Positions 1 to 8,812 of a DNA stretch of 64,000 nt are shown here, in pieces. The position numbers were made by a program, and so were the translations under genes. How positions within the stretch are numbered: position 1 is the first letter of the stretch; each line of letters begins with the position of its first letter. Origin of the DNA: Candidatus Sulfotelmatobacter sp. (GTDB lineage Bacteria; Acidobacteriota; Terriglobia; Terriglobales; Acidobacteriaceae); NCBI GenBank assembly GCA_025462865.1, contig JAOAPI010000098.1:1-64000 (forward strand). Reading direction: 5' to 3'. A model generated the notes under the pieces. That model was not told the DNA's origin. It made no database searches and was given only the letters and a program-made list of their open reading frames with translations.

Positions 1-126
1 TTGAAAATGAATCATAACTCGAACCCGCGAGAGAAATCTCACAGTCCGGTAAGTGGGTAACCCCTGCGGAGTCGCGGCTTTAATCCTCCCATCAAAGGTT
101 TCTAGTAGAATCAGGACTCTTGCCCC

Positions 127-663
127 ATGACTGACGTACGCCGCGGTCTCATTATCGTGAATACTGGGCCGGGAAAAGGAAAGACCACTGCGGCGATGGG
201 GACAGCTTTGCGCGCGGTCGGTCAAGGCATGCGAGTCCTGATGCTGCAGTTCCTGAAAGGCTCCTGGCACTACGGGGAACTGGATGCGGTGAAAGCCTTC
301 GGGGAGAAATTTGTGATGAAGCAAATGGGCAGGGGATTTGTTAAGGTGGGCGCGGAAAAGCCCGATCCCGAGGACGTGAAGATGGTGGACGAGGCGTGGA
401 CAGAGGGCGAGCAGGCGATTCAGTCGGGCGAATGGGACTTGGTCGTGCTGGACGAAATCAATTACGCCATAAGTTACGGCATGCTGGACCCGGCCAAAGT
501 AGTCGAGAGCCTGAAGAAAAAGCCGGAGATGGTACACGTCATCTTGACGGGACGGAACGCACACCCCACAATTGTCGAGGTTGCAGACACCGTAACCGAG
601 ATGCGGCAAGTAAAGCACGCGTATGAAAAGGGCGTGATGGCACAGAGAGGTATCGAGTATTGA
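127..663 (+). CDS. cobO: Cob(I)yrinic acid a,c-diamide adenosyltransferase (CobO/BtuR/CobA type)
   Basis: Transfers the adenosyl group of ATP to the cobalt of corrinoids, a cytosolic step in adenosylcobalamin synthesis or salvage. The 178-residue length fits the CobO/BtuR family. A Walker A loop (GPGKGKTT) lies near residues 14-21, an acidic VVLDE strand near residue 107, and the family ending QRGIEY closes the protein. It is the first gene of the window. I recognise no B12 box or cobalamin riboswitch in the 126 bases before it, and no other cobalamin gene follows, so it may serve salvage rather than a local pathway. The next gene, accD, starts 100 bases downstream beyond an inverted repeat. 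Confidence 0.93.
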   Translation: MTDVRRGLIIVNTGPGKGKTTAAMGTALRAVGQGMRVLMLQFLKGSWHYGELDAVKAFGEKFVMKQMGRGFVKVGAEKPDPEDVKMVDEAWTEGEQAIQSGEWDLVVLDEINYAISYGMLDPAKVVESLKKKPEMVHVILTGRNAHPTIVEVADTVTEMRQVKHAYEKGVMAQRGIEY

Positions 664-754
664 TTGAGTAATTTTGCAATCGGGTAATTGGGCAATTTTT
701 CCGAGGCCGCGTTCCACGCTTTTAAATTGCCAAATTACAAAATTACCCATTCAC
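664..754. repeat. AT-rich inverted repeat of GTAATT units upstream of accD
   Basis: The left arm (664-700) is a run of GTAATT/GCAATT-type units and the right arm (720-754) is largely its reverse complement, separated by a short GC-rich loop. The same type of element recurs at 38166-38269 between secD and secF. It leaves the accD frame open, which would falsely extend that protein by 30 residues. Confidence 0.7.
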
Positions 755-763
755 TATATTTCT

Positions 764-1612
764 ATGACTTGGTTCAAGCGTGAATCCGGGGAACTGGAGA
801 CTTCGGGCCAGAAGACTGTCCGCACCGAAGGGTTGTGGGTCAAGTGTGAAGGTTGCCGGCAAATCATCTGGAAAAAAGATCTGGAAGAAAATTTGAATGT
901 ATGCCCGAAGTGCGAAAAACATTTTCGCATCGACGCGCGCAAAAGGCTGGCGTTGCTATTGGATGAAAATCAGTATGAGACCTTCGACGGAAATATTTCG
1001 TCGACCGATCCGCTGAAGTTCGTAGATTTGAAGCCTTACTCTTCGCGGTTGCGACAGGCACAACACGATACGGGTCTGAAAGACGCGGTGATCAATGCGA
1101 AAGGCAAGCTGTTAGGACGGCCTGTGGTTGCTAGTGTCATGGAGTATGCGTTCATTGGGGGCAGCATGGGCGCAGTCGTTGGGGAAATGATCACACGGGC
1201 GGTTGAACGCGCATTGGATTCGAAGACGCCGCTGATTATTGTGTCGGCCTCTGGCGGCGCCCGAATGATGGAGGGAGTCATCAGTTTGATGCAGTTGGCG
1301 AAGATTTCCGCGGCACTGGCTCGCCTTGATAGGGCAAAGGTTCCCTACATTTCTGTGCTCACCGATCCGACCACCGGGGGAGTGACCGCCTCATTTGCCA
1401 TGTTGGGTGACTTGAATATTGCCGAACCGGGCGCCCTGATTGGTTTTGCCGGTCCACGAGTGATTGAGCAGACGATCCGCCAGAAACTACCGGCCGGATT
1501 TCAGCGCAGTGAATTCCTGCTGGAGCATGGCATGCTCGATGCGGTGGTATCACGCAAGGAACTCAAACCCTATATTTCGCGGGCTCTGGATTTCATGGCG
1601 GGAAGCTGTTAG
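764..1612 (+). CDS. accD: Acetyl-CoA carboxylase carboxyltransferase subunit beta
   Basis: The beta subunit of the carboxyltransferase moves the carboxyl group from carboxybiotin to acetyl-CoA, giving malonyl-CoA for fatty acid synthesis. The N-terminal four-cysteine zinc ribbon is visible (CEGC about 20 residues before CPKC), followed by the crotonase-like fold with the SASGGARM motif. The start is placed at the ATG beginning MTWFKRE, the usual AccD N-terminus. The frame stays open 30 codons further upstream, but that part is encoded by an inverted repeat. Length is 282 residues, normal for the family. The accD-folC order is widespread in bacteria. accA is not in the window; accC and a biotin carrier gene lie 45 kb away. 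Confidence 0.96.
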   Translation: MTWFKRESGELETSGQKTVRTEGLWVKCEGCRQIIWKKDLEENLNVCPKCEKHFRIDARKRLALLLDENQYETFDGNISSTDPLKFVDLKPYSSRLRQAQHDTGLKDAVINAKGKLLGRPVVASVMEYAFIGGSMGAVVGEMITRAVERALDSKTPLIIVSASGGARMMEGVISLMQLAKISAALARLDRAKVPYISVLTDPTTGGVTASFAMLGDLNIAEPGALIGFAGPRVIEQTIRQKLPAGFQRSEFLLEHGMLDAVVSRKELKPYISRALDFMAGSC

Positions 1613-1742
1613 CGATGCATTTCGTTTAAGCCTGTAGTTTTGTTTTCCTGCGACTCGTCCATCGGCTTTACCAGCTCCGGCCTGCCGCACCCTTCCCATG
1701 CGATTCTGCCGGTATGATTAAACTGCTAAGAGCCTGAACCCC

Positions 1743-3176
1743 TTGTCCACTTCCTACCAAACCGCCTTGAGTCGTATGTTTGCGCTCGGGCACGAACTGG
1801 CGCAGACGCCTTCCCATAAGTTCGATCTGGACCATATGCGTGTGCTGTTGCGTGGGATGAATCATCCTGAGCGGCGCTTTCCCAGCGTACTGATCGCCGG
1901 CACGAATGGTAAAGGATCGACGGCGGCGACGCTGGCCTCGATCGTACGGGCTTCAGGATTGAAAACCGCCTTGTACACATCGCCCCATCTGGTGCGGATC
2001 AACGAGCGGATTCGAGTCAACGAAGAAGAAATCAGTGACGATGACTTTGCTGAGCTGCACGCCCATGTTGACCGCGTAGCTGAGAAGCTAATCGAAGCAG
2101 GAAAGCTGCCGTGGCATCCCAGCTTTTTCGAGATGATGACGGCGATCGCTTTCGAATACTTTGCGCGCGAAAAAGTGGACCTTGCAGTGCTGGAAGTGGG
2201 TATGGGTGGCCGGCTGGATGCCACGAATGTCGTAGACCCGAGGCTGAGCGTGATCACGGACATCTCTCTTGATCATCAGAAGTTTCTTGGGAACACTTTG
2301 GAAGAGATCGCACGGGAAAAAATGGGCATTGTGCGCGCCAACGGCGTGGCAGTCGTGCTGCCTCAACAACCCGAAGCTAATGATGTGATCGGCAATACGA
2401 TTTTAGATCTGGGAGCGCGCGCCGTGAACGCGGTACCTTACGTTCCGCCGGTGTCGCCCGGAAGCTCCAACTACCTGATACCAGGCACCAGCAAGAAACT
2501 TTCCACCGCGGAACACGTTGAGAATGCCGAGGCGACGGCCGGCCAGGATCTTTATCGCTATCCTCTGCAGGTCTTGGGAGAGCAGATTCTAGTGGAGACG
2601 CCGCTTGTGGGGCGGCACCAGTTGCGCAACATAGCGCTGGCGATTGCAGCGGCGGTAGAGTTGCATCAGCAAGGATTCACCGGCATCACAGCGAAGAGTA
2701 TTGCGAAAGGCATCCGCGAGACGAATTGGCCCGGGCGCTTTCAGGTCATGGCATCGCGCCCTGGATGGCCCGAGATAGTGATCGACGTGGCGCACAATCC
2801 TGCCGGTGCCTGGGCCTTGCGCTCGGCCCTTTCGGAGCGCTATGAAGACCGTCCACTCGTTTTTGTGTTTGGTGCGATGCGCGACAAGGCGATCTCAGAG
2901 ATGGCAGAAATTCTGTTCCCGCTGGCTGACAAAGTGATCGCCACCCGGCCGGAGAATCCGCGTTCGGCGTCGCCAGAGGAAATTAAACAAGCCGCTTCCC
3001 GCGCCGGGGCTGAAATCGAGGCCGTAGAAGACGTGCGGAACGCCGTCGAGCGTGCCCGAGCACTCGCGAGGCCCGCAACGGTGGTTGTCGTCACCGGATC
3101 GATTTATCTCGTGGGAGAGGTCTTGCGAATCGTTGGAAACAAGTCGCGACCAGCGCTCGCGACCCGTTTCCCATAA
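1743..3176 (+). CDS. folC: Bifunctional folylpolyglutamate synthase / dihydrofolate synthase
   Basis: A Mur-ligase-like ATP-dependent enzyme that adds glutamate to dihydropteroate and folates. The P-loop GTNGKGST, the following TSPHL motif and the central ligase domain with DVAHNP are all present. The proposed start is a TTG at 1743; an internal ATG at 1776 (MFALGHE) is equally plausible and corresponds better to family N-termini. The protein is about 40 residues longer than most FolC because of a Ser/Pro/Ala-rich stretch around residues 235-275, between the adenylate-binding part and the LVGRHQ segment. That stretch may be another inserted sequence, though I see no clear palindrome in it. 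It follows accD and is followed at 10 bases by plsC. Confidence 0.93.
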   Translation: MSTSYQTALSRMFALGHELAQTPSHKFDLDHMRVLLRGMNHPERRFPSVLIAGTNGKGSTAATLASIVRASGLKTALYTSPHLVRINERIRVNEEEISDDDFAELHAHVDRVAEKLIEAGKLPWHPSFFEMMTAIAFEYFAREKVDLAVLEVGMGGRLDATNVVDPRLSVITDISLDHQKFLGNTLEEIAREKMGIVRANGVAVVLPQQPEANDVIGNTILDLGARAVNAVPYVPPVSPGSSNYLIPGTSKKLSTAEHVENAEATAGQDLYRYPLQVLGEQILVETPLVGRHQLRNIALAIAAAVELHQQGFTGITAKSIAKGIRETNWPGRFQVMASRPGWPEIVIDVAHNPAGAWALRSALSERYEDRPLVFVFGAMRDKAISEMAEILFPLADKVIATRPENPRSASPEEIKQAASRAGAEIEAVEDVRNAVERARALARPATVVVVTGSIYLVGEVLRIVGNKSRPALATRFP

Positions 3177-3179
3177 AAT
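3174..3179 (+). promoter_or_regulatory. Possible -10 element directly before plsC
   Basis: A TAAAAT hexamer overlaps the folC stop codon and ends six bases before the GTG start of plsC, which would give a leaderless transcript. I see no convincing -35 element, so this is tentative. Confidence 0.25.
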
Positions 3180-3185
3180 AGAAAT

Positions 3186-4019
3186 GTGCAGGAAGTGAAT
3201 TCATCGGCAGAAGTGGAACAGGACTCAGTGCGGCTCAGCCCCGCGCGACAAAGTCCGCACGCGATTCCTGGAAAAAAGTATGGCTGGCCAAGCAGGCTGC
3301 GCTCGTATCTGATTCTCGATCCGCTGATCTGGCTATACACGCTAGTTTTGGGATTGCTGGCCCTCCCCGGCGGATTATTCGACCGCAGTGGACAGCGCCT
3401 CCACTGGTTTTCCCGTGCATGGTCGTGGCTCATCATGAAGACGATCCTCTCACCCGTGAAAGTCATCGGCCTGGAAAAGATTGATACGTCGAAGTCCCAT
3501 GTCTACGCGGTGAATCACGCCTCTGCCATGGACATTCCGTTCCTCTACGTTCATCTCCCGTTTCAATTCCGCATCGTTTTCAAGAAGGAGTTGTTGTCCT
3601 ATCCCGTGGTGGGATGGCAGTTGAAGCGTTCGGGGCAGGTATGCATCGATCAGCAGAAGCCCACCAATTCGATTGCGGCGATCCGCTCCGCGGTAAAAAG
3701 TCTGAAGGCTGGCATGCCCCTGGTAATTTTCCCCGAGGGCGGACGAACTCCCGACGGCGAGATCAAGCCGTTCTTGCCGGGCGCCTTTTTTCTTGCCATC
3801 AAAGCACAGGTGGATATTGTTCCGGTAGCATTGATCGGCACTTACGAAATACTGCCGATGGATACCTACCACATCAAATCGCGCCCCCTGGAGATGCGCG
3901 TGGGTGAGCCGATCTCGACCGCAGGGGTGACGATGCGCGATACCGAGGCGGTGTCCGCCAAAGTGCGCAAGGCTATCGAGGCGTTGTACTACGCCGAAGG
4001 TCCGGCAGTGCAGGCGTAG
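3186..4019 (+). CDS. plsC: 1-acyl-sn-glycerol-3-phosphate acyltransferase
   Basis: Acylates lysophosphatidic acid to phosphatidic acid at the inner membrane, the second acyl step of phospholipid synthesis. The catalytic NHASAMD (the family HX4D box) and the substrate-binding FPEGGRT are both intact. A hydrophobic segment near residues 45-60 (LYTLVLGLLALPGG) should anchor it to the membrane. The start is a GTG, ten bases after the folC stop. Length is 277 residues, with roughly 30 polar residues before the membrane segment. Its position next to accD-folC makes a lipid-linked operon likely. Other members of the LPLAT superfamily cannot be excluded by sequence alone. Confidence 0.9.
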   Translation: MQEVNSSAEVEQDSVRLSPARQSPHAIPGKKYGWPSRLRSYLILDPLIWLYTLVLGLLALPGGLFDRSGQRLHWFSRAWSWLIMKTILSPVKVIGLEKIDTSKSHVYAVNHASAMDIPFLYVHLPFQFRIVFKKELLSYPVVGWQLKRSGQVCIDQQKPTNSIAAIRSAVKSLKAGMPLVIFPEGGRTPDGEIKPFLPGAFFLAIKAQVDIVPVALIGTYEILPMDTYHIKSRPLEMRVGEPISTAGVTMRDTEAVSAKVRKAIEALYYAEGPAVQA

Positions 4020-4102
4020 TGTTAATTTCTGCTGTGTTTCGCGGTTTGCCGAGCGTAAACTTCATGGCAAGTTCAAGCGACGTATCGAACAGGAGTGCTT
4101 CC

Positions 4103-4564
4103 ATGGCAACGACAACCCAATCCACTGCGGGGCTTCGCCTGTTCGCCGCACCAAGGCTGTGCTTCAAGAGCGCTGCTAAAGCTATTGAGTTCTACCAGAA
4201 TGCATTTGGAGCGAAGGAATCATGGCGTTTTGAAAATGAAGGCGGCGTCGGTCACGCCGAGGTGATGATCGGAGACTCGGTCATCATGCTCTGCGAAGAG
4301 TGGTTGGAAGGTGGTCGCCGCAGTGCCGAGACATTGGGGCAGTCACCCGTCAGCATGACCGTTCAGGTGCCAGATGTGGATGCCTTCATTCCCCACGCTG
4401 TTGCGGCCGGAGCGAAGCTGGCAGTCCCAATCGCAGATCAGTTCTATGGCCACCGCGACGCTACGCTGCTTGATCCTTTCGGCTATAGCTGGAACATCTA
4501 CACGGTAAAAGAGGAGATGTCTATTGAAGAAATGCACCGCCGTTTCAAGGCAATGATGGGGTAA
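4103..4564 (+). CDS. VOC superfamily protein (PhnB/glyoxalase-like)
   Basis: A 153-residue protein of the vicinal oxygen chelate superfamily, subgroup PhnB-like, shown by the AIEFYQNAFGAKE start of the fold, the GHAEVMIGDS strand and the ending DPFGYSWNIYTVKEEM. Substrate is unknown; members include isomerases, dioxygenases and resistance proteins. The frame is open from 4019, overlapping the plsC stop, but an AGGAG nine bases before the ATG at 4103 marks the likely start. One paired-domain copy is present, so the active form would be a homodimer. Confidence 0.85.
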   Translation: MATTTQSTAGLRLFAAPRLCFKSAAKAIEFYQNAFGAKESWRFENEGGVGHAEVMIGDSVIMLCEEWLEGGRRSAETLGQSPVSMTVQVPDVDAFIPHAVAAGAKLAVPIADQFYGHRDATLLDPFGYSWNIYTVKEEMSIEEMHRRFKAMMG

Positions 4565-4666
4565 CCCACGAAGTTGCGGACCGGTGATGCCCTACATTGT
4601 TACTCCGTTGATTCTATGTATGGGTTTATCGTGCGCGTGTTGAGTGGTTAGAAGATTGAGTTAAAC

Positions 4667-5032
4667 ATGGCCGCGCCCAAAAAGAGTAGCATTCCTGCGG
4701 ACAAGTCGAACCTATATGACAAGCTCATCGCCACTCATCCGAAGATAGAACGCAAAGGCGCTACCATGGGCTACACATCCCTAAACGGTCATATGTTTAC
4801 GTATTTGGGGCCGTCCGGCACGCTCGCAGTTCGGCTTCCGGAAAAGGAAAGGGAAGAGTTTTTGAAAAAGTACAAGACGAACTTGTTCGAGGCGTATGGT
4901 ACCGTGATGAAAGAATATGTGGCGATTCCCGATGCGCTGTTTAGAAATACGAAGGAACTCAGCAAGTACCTTGCGTTGAGCTATGATTACATCGCGACCC
5001 TGAAGCCCAAGCCGACCAAGAAGAAGCGTTAG
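4667..5032 (+). CDS. Small TfoX/YjbR-like protein
   Basis: A 121-residue soluble protein of unknown role. The central part (GATMGYTSLNGHMFTYLG, then LAVRLPEKEREEF) resembles the TfoX N-terminal/YjbR fold, where a small beta sheet is followed by a helix and a KEYVAIP strand. Both ends are lysine-rich (KKSS and KPTKKKR), which would suit nucleic acid contact, but this is inference. It stands alone between the VOC gene and thrS. Confidence 0.65.
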   Translation: MAAPKKSSIPADKSNLYDKLIATHPKIERKGATMGYTSLNGHMFTYLGPSGTLAVRLPEKEREEFLKKYKTNLFEAYGTVMKEYVAIPDALFRNTKELSKYLALSYDYIATLKPKPTKKKR

Positions 5033-5057
5033 TGTTTCATTTGCAACTCTCTCCCGT

Positions 5058-5086
5058 TTGACCCTCCCGAATCCCTCCCATAAACT
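5058..5086 (+). promoter_or_regulatory. Sigma70-type promoter for thrS
   Basis: TTGACC and TAAACT hexamers are separated by exactly 17 bases, with a predicted transcription start near 5092, about 24 bases before the thrS ATG. Match is five of six for the -35 and four of six for the -10. Confidence 0.55.
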
Positions 5087-5115
5087 GAAGCATTCCACCT
5101 GCAGGTCTCAACTCT

Positions 5116-7062
5116 ATGGCTGACAGTATTCATGTGAAGCTTCCCGACGGAAGCGTGAAGGATGTTCCCAAGGGGACGACTGCGCTCGATATTGCGAAGT
5201 CGATCAGTCCGCGGTTAGCCGACGCAGCGCTCGTTGCCAAGACGAATGGCGACCTGATCGATCTCACGAAGCCGCTGGAAAAAGATACCGACCTTCGCCT
5301 GCTCACTGACAAAGACCCGGAAGCGCTCGAAGTTTATCGGCATTCCTCCGCGCACTTGCTGGCGGCCGCCGTATTGGAGCTTTTTCCCGAGACCAAACTA
5401 GGCCACGGTCCGCCGACCGATAGCGGATTTTTCTATGACTTCTACAGGCTCACTCCGTTTACCGCCGAAGACCTGGAAAAGATCGAGAAGAAGATGCAGC
5501 AGCTGGTGCAGGAAAATATTCCCTACGCCCGCGAGTTTCTCCCTCGCGATCAGGGCCTGGCTGAGTTCAAAAAAGAAGGCGACTTCATGAAGTGCCATTT
5601 CATCGAGCAATTCACCAAGCCCGATGAAAAGATTTCTATCTATCGCACCGGCAAGTTCACGGATTTTTGCCGTGGGCCGCACATCCCTTCCACGGGAAAG
5701 ATCAAGGCGTTCAAACTGTTTAACGTTGCGGGCGCGTATTGGCTGGGCGACGAGAAGAATCAGCAACTGCAGCGGATTTACGGCACTGCGTTTTTTTCCA
5801 AGAAAGATCTCGACGCTCACCTGCAGCAAGTGGAAGAAGCGAAGAAGCGTGACCATCGCGTGCTGGGGCAGCAGTTGGATTTGTTTTCGATCCAGGAACT
5901 GGCCGGGCCGGGCCTGATCTTCTGGCACCCCAAGGGCGGGATCATCCGCAAACAGATGGAAGACTGGATGCGCGAAGAATACCTGAAGCGCGGCTACTCG
6001 CTGGTTTACACCCCGCATGTGGCGCGGCGGCAGTTGTTTTTTACCTCCGGGCATGAGGGTTATTACTCGCAGAATATGTTCGACGCCATGGAACTCGACG
6101 ACGCCGAATATCGTCTGAAGCCGATGAACTGTCCCGGACACATTTTGATTTATAAAGACTCGCTCAAGTCGTATCGAGATCTTCCGGTACGGTTGGGCGA
6201 ACTTGGGACGGTCTATCGTTACGAGCGCTCGGGAGTGATGCACGGGCTGTTGAGGGTGCGCGGGTTCACGCAGGATGACTCGCACATCTTCTGCACGCCG
6301 GAACAGGTCGAAGACGAGATTGCCGGTTGCCTGGAGTTTGCCCTGGATGTGCTGAAGGATTTCGGCTTCGACCAGTTCCAGACCGAACTTTCAACCTGGA
6401 ATCCCGACGACCGGAAGAATTTCGTCGGTAGCGAAGAGCAATGGATTCGCGCCACGCAATCGCTCGAGAAGGTGCTGAAGGACCGGCACATCGAGTACAA
6501 GACTATGCCGGGCGAGGCGGCATTTTACGGGCCCAAGATTGATATCAAGCTGGTGGACGCGATCGGGCGGTTGTGGCAACTCTCGACGGTGCAGGTTGAC
6601 TTCAACCTGCCGCAGCGATTCGGCCTCGAGTATGTTGCCGAGGATGGTTCGCGCAAACAGCCGGTCATGGTGCATCGTGCTCTTTTCGGCTCGGTGGAGC
6701 GGTTCTTCGGCGTACTGATCGAGCACTACGCTGGCGCGTTCCCCGTCTGGCTGTCGCCGGTACAGGTGGCGATGATTCCCATCAGCGAGCGCCACGCCGA
6801 ATACGCGAATAAAGTGGCGGACCAGCTCAAGGCCATCGGCGTCCGCGTGGCGGTCGATGTCCGCAACGAAAAGATGAATGCCAAGATTCGCGAACATGCG
6901 ATGCAGAAGGTCCCGTTCCTGCTGGTGGTCGGAGATAAAGAGGCTGAGGCCGGCAAGGTAAACGTCCGCACTCGCGGAAAAGAGAAGACCGAGGACATGG
7001 CGGCCGCGGAGTTCGTGGAAAAGATCAGGAAGCTAATCTCCGAGAAGAGTCCGGCGCTTTAA
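5116..7062 (+). CDS. thrS: Threonyl-tRNA synthetase
   Basis: Class II aminoacyl-tRNA synthetase that charges tRNA-Thr. The order of domains is complete: TGS domain (about 1-62), the alanine-type editing domain containing HSSAHLLAAA (about 75) and the second HFIEQF/GRGPH-like part (RGPHIPST), the catalytic core with the zinc-binding MNCPGH motif and motif 2 (YRYERSG), motif 3 (HRALFGSVER), and the C-terminal anticodon-binding domain. Length of 648 residues is normal. I see no T-box leader in the short upstream region. No infC follows, unlike the common thrS-infC order. Confidence 0.98.
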   Translation: MADSIHVKLPDGSVKDVPKGTTALDIAKSISPRLADAALVAKTNGDLIDLTKPLEKDTDLRLLTDKDPEALEVYRHSSAHLLAAAVLELFPETKLGHGPPTDSGFFYDFYRLTPFTAEDLEKIEKKMQQLVQENIPYAREFLPRDQGLAEFKKEGDFMKCHFIEQFTKPDEKISIYRTGKFTDFCRGPHIPSTGKIKAFKLFNVAGAYWLGDEKNQQLQRIYGTAFFSKKDLDAHLQQVEEAKKRDHRVLGQQLDLFSIQELAGPGLIFWHPKGGIIRKQMEDWMREEYLKRGYSLVYTPHVARRQLFFTSGHEGYYSQNMFDAMELDDAEYRLKPMNCPGHILIYKDSLKSYRDLPVRLGELGTVYRYERSGVMHGLLRVRGFTQDDSHIFCTPEQVEDEIAGCLEFALDVLKDFGFDQFQTELSTWNPDDRKNFVGSEEQWIRATQSLEKVLKDRHIEYKTMPGEAAFYGPKIDIKLVDAIGRLWQLSTVQVDFNLPQRFGLEYVAEDGSRKQPVMVHRALFGSVERFFGVLIEHYAGAFPVWLSPVQVAMIPISERHAEYANKVADQLKAIGVRVAVDVRNEKMNAKIREHAMQKVPFLLVVGDKEAEAGKVNVRTRGKEKTEDMAAAEFVEKIRKLISEKSPAL

Positions 7063-7104
7063 CCGCTCACACGCGGGGACCGCCGCCCGGCTGTCCGGGC
7101 ATGA

Positions 7105-8742
7105 ATGGTGAGGTACCATGTTCCCGTGCATCCACTGGCGGAGCGATTGTTGGCCCACATCCGGCGTGAGGAACTGCTCCGTCCCGGAGACCGTGTCGGG
7201 GTAGCGGTTTCGGGTGGGATTGATTCGGTCGCCCTACTTCGCCTACTGATTGAGTTACGTCAAGAGCTCGGCATTGTCCTCTCCGTTGTTCACTTCAACC
7301 ACCAACTGCGTGGAGCGGAGTCCGACGCCGATCAGGAGTTTGTCGCAGAGCTGGCTCGCAAGCACGGCTTGGAGTTTTATTCCGCGAGCGGCGATGTTGC
7401 GCGCCAAGCTGCGGAAGAACATTCCAGCGTAGAAGCCGCCGCGCGCGAATTAAGGTATGGATTCTTCCATCATCTCTTGAGTGAGGAGGATGGCACGTCC
7501 GAAGCCGCGGCCTTCCCGACTCCCATTGATCTCCCGCCTTCGCAAGTGCATCTCGATAAGATCGCAACCGGTCACACGCTGGATGACCAGGCCGAAACCG
7601 TGCTCATGCGAATGATTCGCGGTACGGGACTGCGGGGACTTGGGGGAATTCATCCGCGTCTGGTTGGTGAAGACGAGGACGGAGAAAGCCACGGAGAAAT
7701 CGTCCGACCGCTTCTCGGGATGCGGCGGCACGAACTGCAGCAATTCCTGGGAGATCTCAAACAACCTTGGCGGGAAGATCCAACCAATGCCGACTCCAGG
7801 TTCACGCGCAATCGAGTTCGCAAACTCGTCCTTCCCTTGCTTGAGCGCGAGTTCAATCCCACGGTGGTAGAAAATTTTGCGGAGCTGGCAGAGATCGCAC
7901 GCGAAGAAGAAGACTACTGGGAAAATGAAATCTCAGGTTGGCTGGGGACGGTGGTGCAATGGTCTCAGCCAGAGTGGACGCGCGGACTCCCCGGGTTCGA
8001 TTCTCAGCCTCTCGTGCAGATTCAGCCATCCCGCGCTCAGTTGCCGGAAGCGGAGTTGTTGGAACGACTCGAACAGCCCGGTCCGGCCATCATGAACGCT
8101 TCCGTAAGCCGCCCCTGGCTGCTCACCGAGCCTAAAGCTGTGCAAAGAAGAGTTCTGAAGGCGATCGGGGAGAAGGCAGGGATCCCTCTCGAGTTCAAGC
8201 ACATCGAACACATCCTGCGGTTCGCCGCCGAGGACGGTCCGTCAGGGAAAGAGCTATCGCTTCCTTTAGGCTGGAAGATCGTACGCGAAGCAGAAACAGT
8301 GCTTTTCCTCACGCCCGATCTTCGCCGGCAGGAGCGGATTCCGGACTATGAATATTCGCTGCCTGTGCCGGGAAGTGTCGCCATCCCTGCTCTCGGCCTA
8401 GTAATCGAAGCGTTGCTGGTCGGTCCCGGGTCGCAGATTGCGGAGTATAATCGGCAACATCTTCTTAGGGCAGAGTTGCTGCCGGGTCCGTTGACCGTGC
8501 GGAATTGGCGCGCGGGAGACCGGTTTTGGCCGGCTCACACCAAGGTGCCCAAGAAGATCAAAGAGTTCCTGCAGGAGCGGCATGTGGCGCAACCTGAGCG
8601 CAGGCTTTGGCCGGTTATCGCGAGCGGAGACGAGATTGTGTGGATGCGAGGATTTCCCGCTCCCATCCGATTACGCGCCGAGGCGCAGGATGACGCAGTG
8701 CTGATCCAGGAATGGCCTGCATCTGAGCAAGACTCGATCTAG
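7105..8742 (+). CDS. tilS: tRNA(Ile)-lysidine synthetase
   Basis: Modifies C34 of the CAU-anticodon tRNA-Ile to lysidine using ATP, so that it reads AUA. The PP-loop SGGIDS is at about residues 36-41, and GHTLDDQAETVLMR follows further on. The C-terminal TilS domain (RNWRAGDRFWP, then KKIKEFLQERHV) is complete. At 545 residues it is longer than typical TilS. Extra residues lie between RYGFFHHLL and KIATGH (about 25 residues) and in GEDEDGESHGE before IVRPLL, the latter encoded by DNA resembling the CACGGAGAAA repeat family. The start could be ATG 7105 or GTG 7126. The tilS-hpt-ftsH order is a conserved bacterial block. Confidence 0.95.
   Translation: MVRYHVPVHPLAERLLAHIRREELLRPGDRVGVAVSGGIDSVALLRLLIELRQELGIVLSVVHFNHQLRGAESDADQEFVAELARKHGLEFYSASGDVARQAAEEHSSVEAAARELRYGFFHHLLSEEDGTSEAAAFPTPIDLPPSQVHLDKIATGHTLDDQAETVLMRMIRGTGLRGLGGIHPRLVGEDEDGESHGEIVRPLLGMRRHELQQFLGDLKQPWREDPTNADSRFTRNRVRKLVLPLLEREFNPTVVENFAELAEIAREEEDYWENEISGWLGTVVQWSQPEWTRGLPGFDSQPLVQIQPSRAQLPEAELLERLEQPGPAIMNASVSRPWLLTEPKAVQRRVLKAIGEKAGIPLEFKHIEHILRFAAEDGPSGKELSLPLGWKIVREAETVLFLTPDLRRQERIPDYEYSLPVPGSVAIPALGLVIEALLVGPGSQIAEYNRQHLLRAELLPGPLTVRNWRAGDRFWPAHTKVPKKIKEFLQERHVAQPERRLWPVIASGDEIVWMRGFPAPIRLRAEAQDDAVLIQEWPASEQDSI
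7672..7701 (+). repeat. Possible repeat-derived insertion inside tilS
   Basis: A purine-rich stretch with the core CACGGAGAAA, also found in the intergenic CACAGAG-type repeat at 15636-15670, encodes extra acidic residues not expected in TilS. The match is short, so this is suggestive only. Confidence 0.35.
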
Positions 8743-8812
8743 GGTTGTTGTGAACAGTTCTGAGAGATAGATTCTTATCGCAGTGAGTTAGGACCCGGAG
8801 GCGCGCCATTTC

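Noticed and set aside
1-126. Cobalamin riboswitch upstream of cobO
   Set aside because: I could not recognise a B12 box or the expected length of leader.
5033-5115. T-box leader for thrS
   Set aside because: The region is only 83 bases with a sigma70-like promoter inside it and no T-box motif.
5398-6285. A 295-codon open frame antisense to thrS
   Set aside because: It lies entirely over the conserved thrS gene, has no recognisable motif, and reflects codon bias of the opposite strand.
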